From the NCBI GenBank assembly GCA_024710825.1, contig JANJUA010000419.1, forward strand, positions 1-15,864: DNA of 15,864 nucleotides, given 5' to 3'. The notes beneath the pieces are model-generated. The model saw only the letters and a list, made by a program, of their open reading frames with translations, had not been told where the DNA came from and searched no databases. Below are positions 15,343 through 15,864 of the stretch, piece after piece (position 1 is the first letter of the stretch; each line of letters begins with the position of its first letter). A program made the position numbers and the translations under genes. Origin of the DNA: Solirubrobacteraceae bacterium (GTDB lineage Bacteria > Actinomycetota > Thermoleophilia > Solirubrobacterales > Solirubrobacteraceae).

Positions 15343-15350
15343 ATTGACAA
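15321..15350 (-). promoter_or_regulatory. Promoter of the ArsR-MMPL operon
   Basis: On the minus strand, TTGTCA (15345-15350, five of six match TTGACA) is followed after 18 bp by TACAGT (15321-15326), a good -10. The ATG follows after 7 nt with no room for a Shine-Dalgarno sequence, so the mRNA is probably leaderless. Confidence 0.65.
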
Positions 15351-15351
15351 G

Positions 15352-15402
15352 CGACGGCACGAGTGCGCGCCGTCGGCGGACCGACACGGAGCGGCGGTCC
15401 GC
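15352..15402. repeat. Two abutting inverted repeats in the divergent gap
   Basis: CGACGGC (15352-15358) with GCCGTCG (15369-15375) is a perfect 7-bp dyad. It is directly followed by GCGGACCG (15376-15383) with CGGTCCGC (15395-15402), a perfect 8-bp dyad. Genes on both sides point away from here, so these are not terminators of visible genes. They may be operators, or chance at this GC content. Confidence 0.4.
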
Positions 15403-15474
15403 GCCTGCTCCGCGTCCGGGCGGTCGCCGGGGTGGTCGCCCGCTGTCCGCGCTGTGGCTGCCGCGCTGGCACCA

Positions 15475-15501
15475 GACTCGGGTGACGAGTCGCGCTAGGT
15501 T
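15475..15501 (+). promoter_or_regulatory. Palindrome and -10 of the glycosidase-like gene
   Basis: GACTCG (15475-15480) and CGAGTC (15486-15491) are perfect inverted arms around a 5-nt spacer. They end 4 nt before TAGGTT (15496-15501), which is followed by 6 nt and the ATG at 15508. The hexamer is a plausible leaderless -10 and the dyad, in the spacer region, a plausible operator. No clear -35 is visible. Confidence 0.4.
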
Positions 15502-15507
15502 CCCGCC

Positions 15508-15864
15508 ATGGGGCGCGGTGACGGCAGGGTCTACGAGCTGCTGCGCTTCGGCGCGCGCGACGGCGGGGAGACCACGGTCTACCTCGTCCGCCATCCGCTG
15601 CGGGCCACGCGCACGTCGGTGGTCTGCTTCCCCGAGCCCACCCGCCTGGACCACTGGTGCGCCCGCGAGCGCCGGCCCGAGGCGATCGTCGCCGGCTTCT
15701 TCGTGCGCGAGCCGCACCGTCCGCTCGGCGAGGTCAGGATCGCCGGCGACGCGGTCGCCCACGAGCCGATCGCCGAGCCGTGGGGCGCGCGGCGCGGCTG
15801 CGTGCACGTCGCCGGCGACGGGTCGGTGCGCCTGGCCGCCAGGGCAGAGCTCGGCGAGCGACCA
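15508..15864 (+). CDS. Phosphodiester glycosidase (NAGPA/DUF2233)-like protein, N-terminal part (partial)
   Basis: The frame is open from ATG 15508 to the end of the window (119 residues) and continues beyond it. The sequence begins MGRGDGRVYELLRFGARDGG. Further on, residues around RRPEAIVAGFFVREPHRPLG resemble the N(G/A)GFF-containing core of phosphodiester glycosidase/NAGPA-domain proteins, and a PWGARRGCVHV stretch follows; both are what can be seen of a glycosidase fold. No signal peptide is apparent. Members of this broad family cleave sugar-phosphodiester bonds or act in exopolysaccharide metabolism, but the substrate here cannot be told. There is no Shine-Dalgarno sequence; TAGGTT 6 nt before the ATG suggests a leaderless mRNA. 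The gene is divergent from the ArsR-MMPL operon. Family assignment is moderate because the active-site half is outside the window. Confidence 0.55.
   Translation, partial: MGRGDGRVYELLRFGARDGGETTVYLVRHPLRATRTSVVCFPEPTRLDHWCARERRPEAIVAGFFVREPHRPLGEVRIAGDAVAHEPIAEPWGARRGCVHVAGDGSVRLAARAELGERP

Noticed and set aside
12774..15347. Very long plus-strand open frame opposite the MMPL and ArsR genes
   Set aside because: Its translation is monotonous Arg/Gly/Glu/His-rich sequence without any domain, a typical antisense shadow of GC-rich coding DNA. The minus-strand genes have clear family motifs and starts.
15314..15472. Longer N-terminus for the ArsR-family regulator
   Set aside because: It would read through the promoter and the inverted repeat, and its Arg-rich sequence is not part of the family fold.
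1..15864. CRISPR array, tRNA/rRNA genes, IS elements or prophage genes
   Set aside because: No regularly spaced direct repeats, no cloverleaf-like or rRNA-like conserved sequence, and no transposase, integrase or phage structural motifs were seen.

Overview
The window is very GC-rich (AT-rich stretches occur only in short intergenic gaps). It is densely packed, with overlapping gene ends and starts, actinobacterial-type families and apparent leaderless promoters. This points to a high-GC actinobacterium. The gene content and the style of the proteins (DHAD, short 7Fe ferredoxin, SufR-like regulator, PrkA-YeaH-SpoVR operon) would fit the Thermoleophilia/Solirubrobacterales, but that placement is inference and no rRNA is present to test it. 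I see no tRNA, rRNA, CRISPR array, IS element or prophage gene, and no gap without a gene exceeds 200 bases.

Left part (1-5722). The C-terminal part of a cysteine-containing SufR-like regulator overlaps tail-to-tail with a 7Fe ferredoxin gene (fdxA). Divergent from fdxA is a fusion of an alpha/beta hydrolase with a class III adenylate cyclase, the architecture of M. tuberculosis Rv1900c. Next is a di-iron RIC/YtfE/ScdA-type iron-sulfur repair protein, overlapping tail-to-tail with a two-component pair on the minus strand (membrane NarL-type sensor kinase, then a LuxR-type response regulator with a GTG start that overlaps the kinase gene). Divergent from the kinase is a 105-residue protein with an almost perfect five-residue glycine period.

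Middle part (5757-12850). ilvD (dihydroxyacid dehydratase) and a TetR regulator are divergent with only 17 bp between their start codons. Their -10 hexamers overlap on opposite strands, and a near-perfect 20-bp palindrome lies on the shared promoter. Downstream is a three-gene operon, prkA-yeaH-spoVR (AAA+ serine protein kinase/protease, VWA/DUF444 protein, SpoVR/YcgB), with 4-bp ATGA and GTGA overlaps. Its 95-nt leader carries two strong hairpins in tandem. This set is linked to starvation and stationary-phase or sporulation-like responses in other bacteria.

Right part (12852-15864). An MMPL/RND-family exporter lies downstream of an ArsR-family regulator in one minus-strand operon. The regulator's promoter contains a 26-bp inverted repeat placed between its -35 and -10. 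Divergent from it, and running off the window, is the start of a phosphodiester glycosidase (NAGPA/DUF2233)-like gene. The shared 194-bp gap holds four inverted repeats.

Two themes recur. Iron-sulfur and iron handling appears several times: SufR-like regulator, ferredoxin, RIC and the Fe-S enzyme IlvD. The second theme is a TANNNT hexamer exactly 6 nt (once 7 nt) before an ATG with no Shine-Dalgarno sequence, seen at five genes, which suggests leaderless transcripts.
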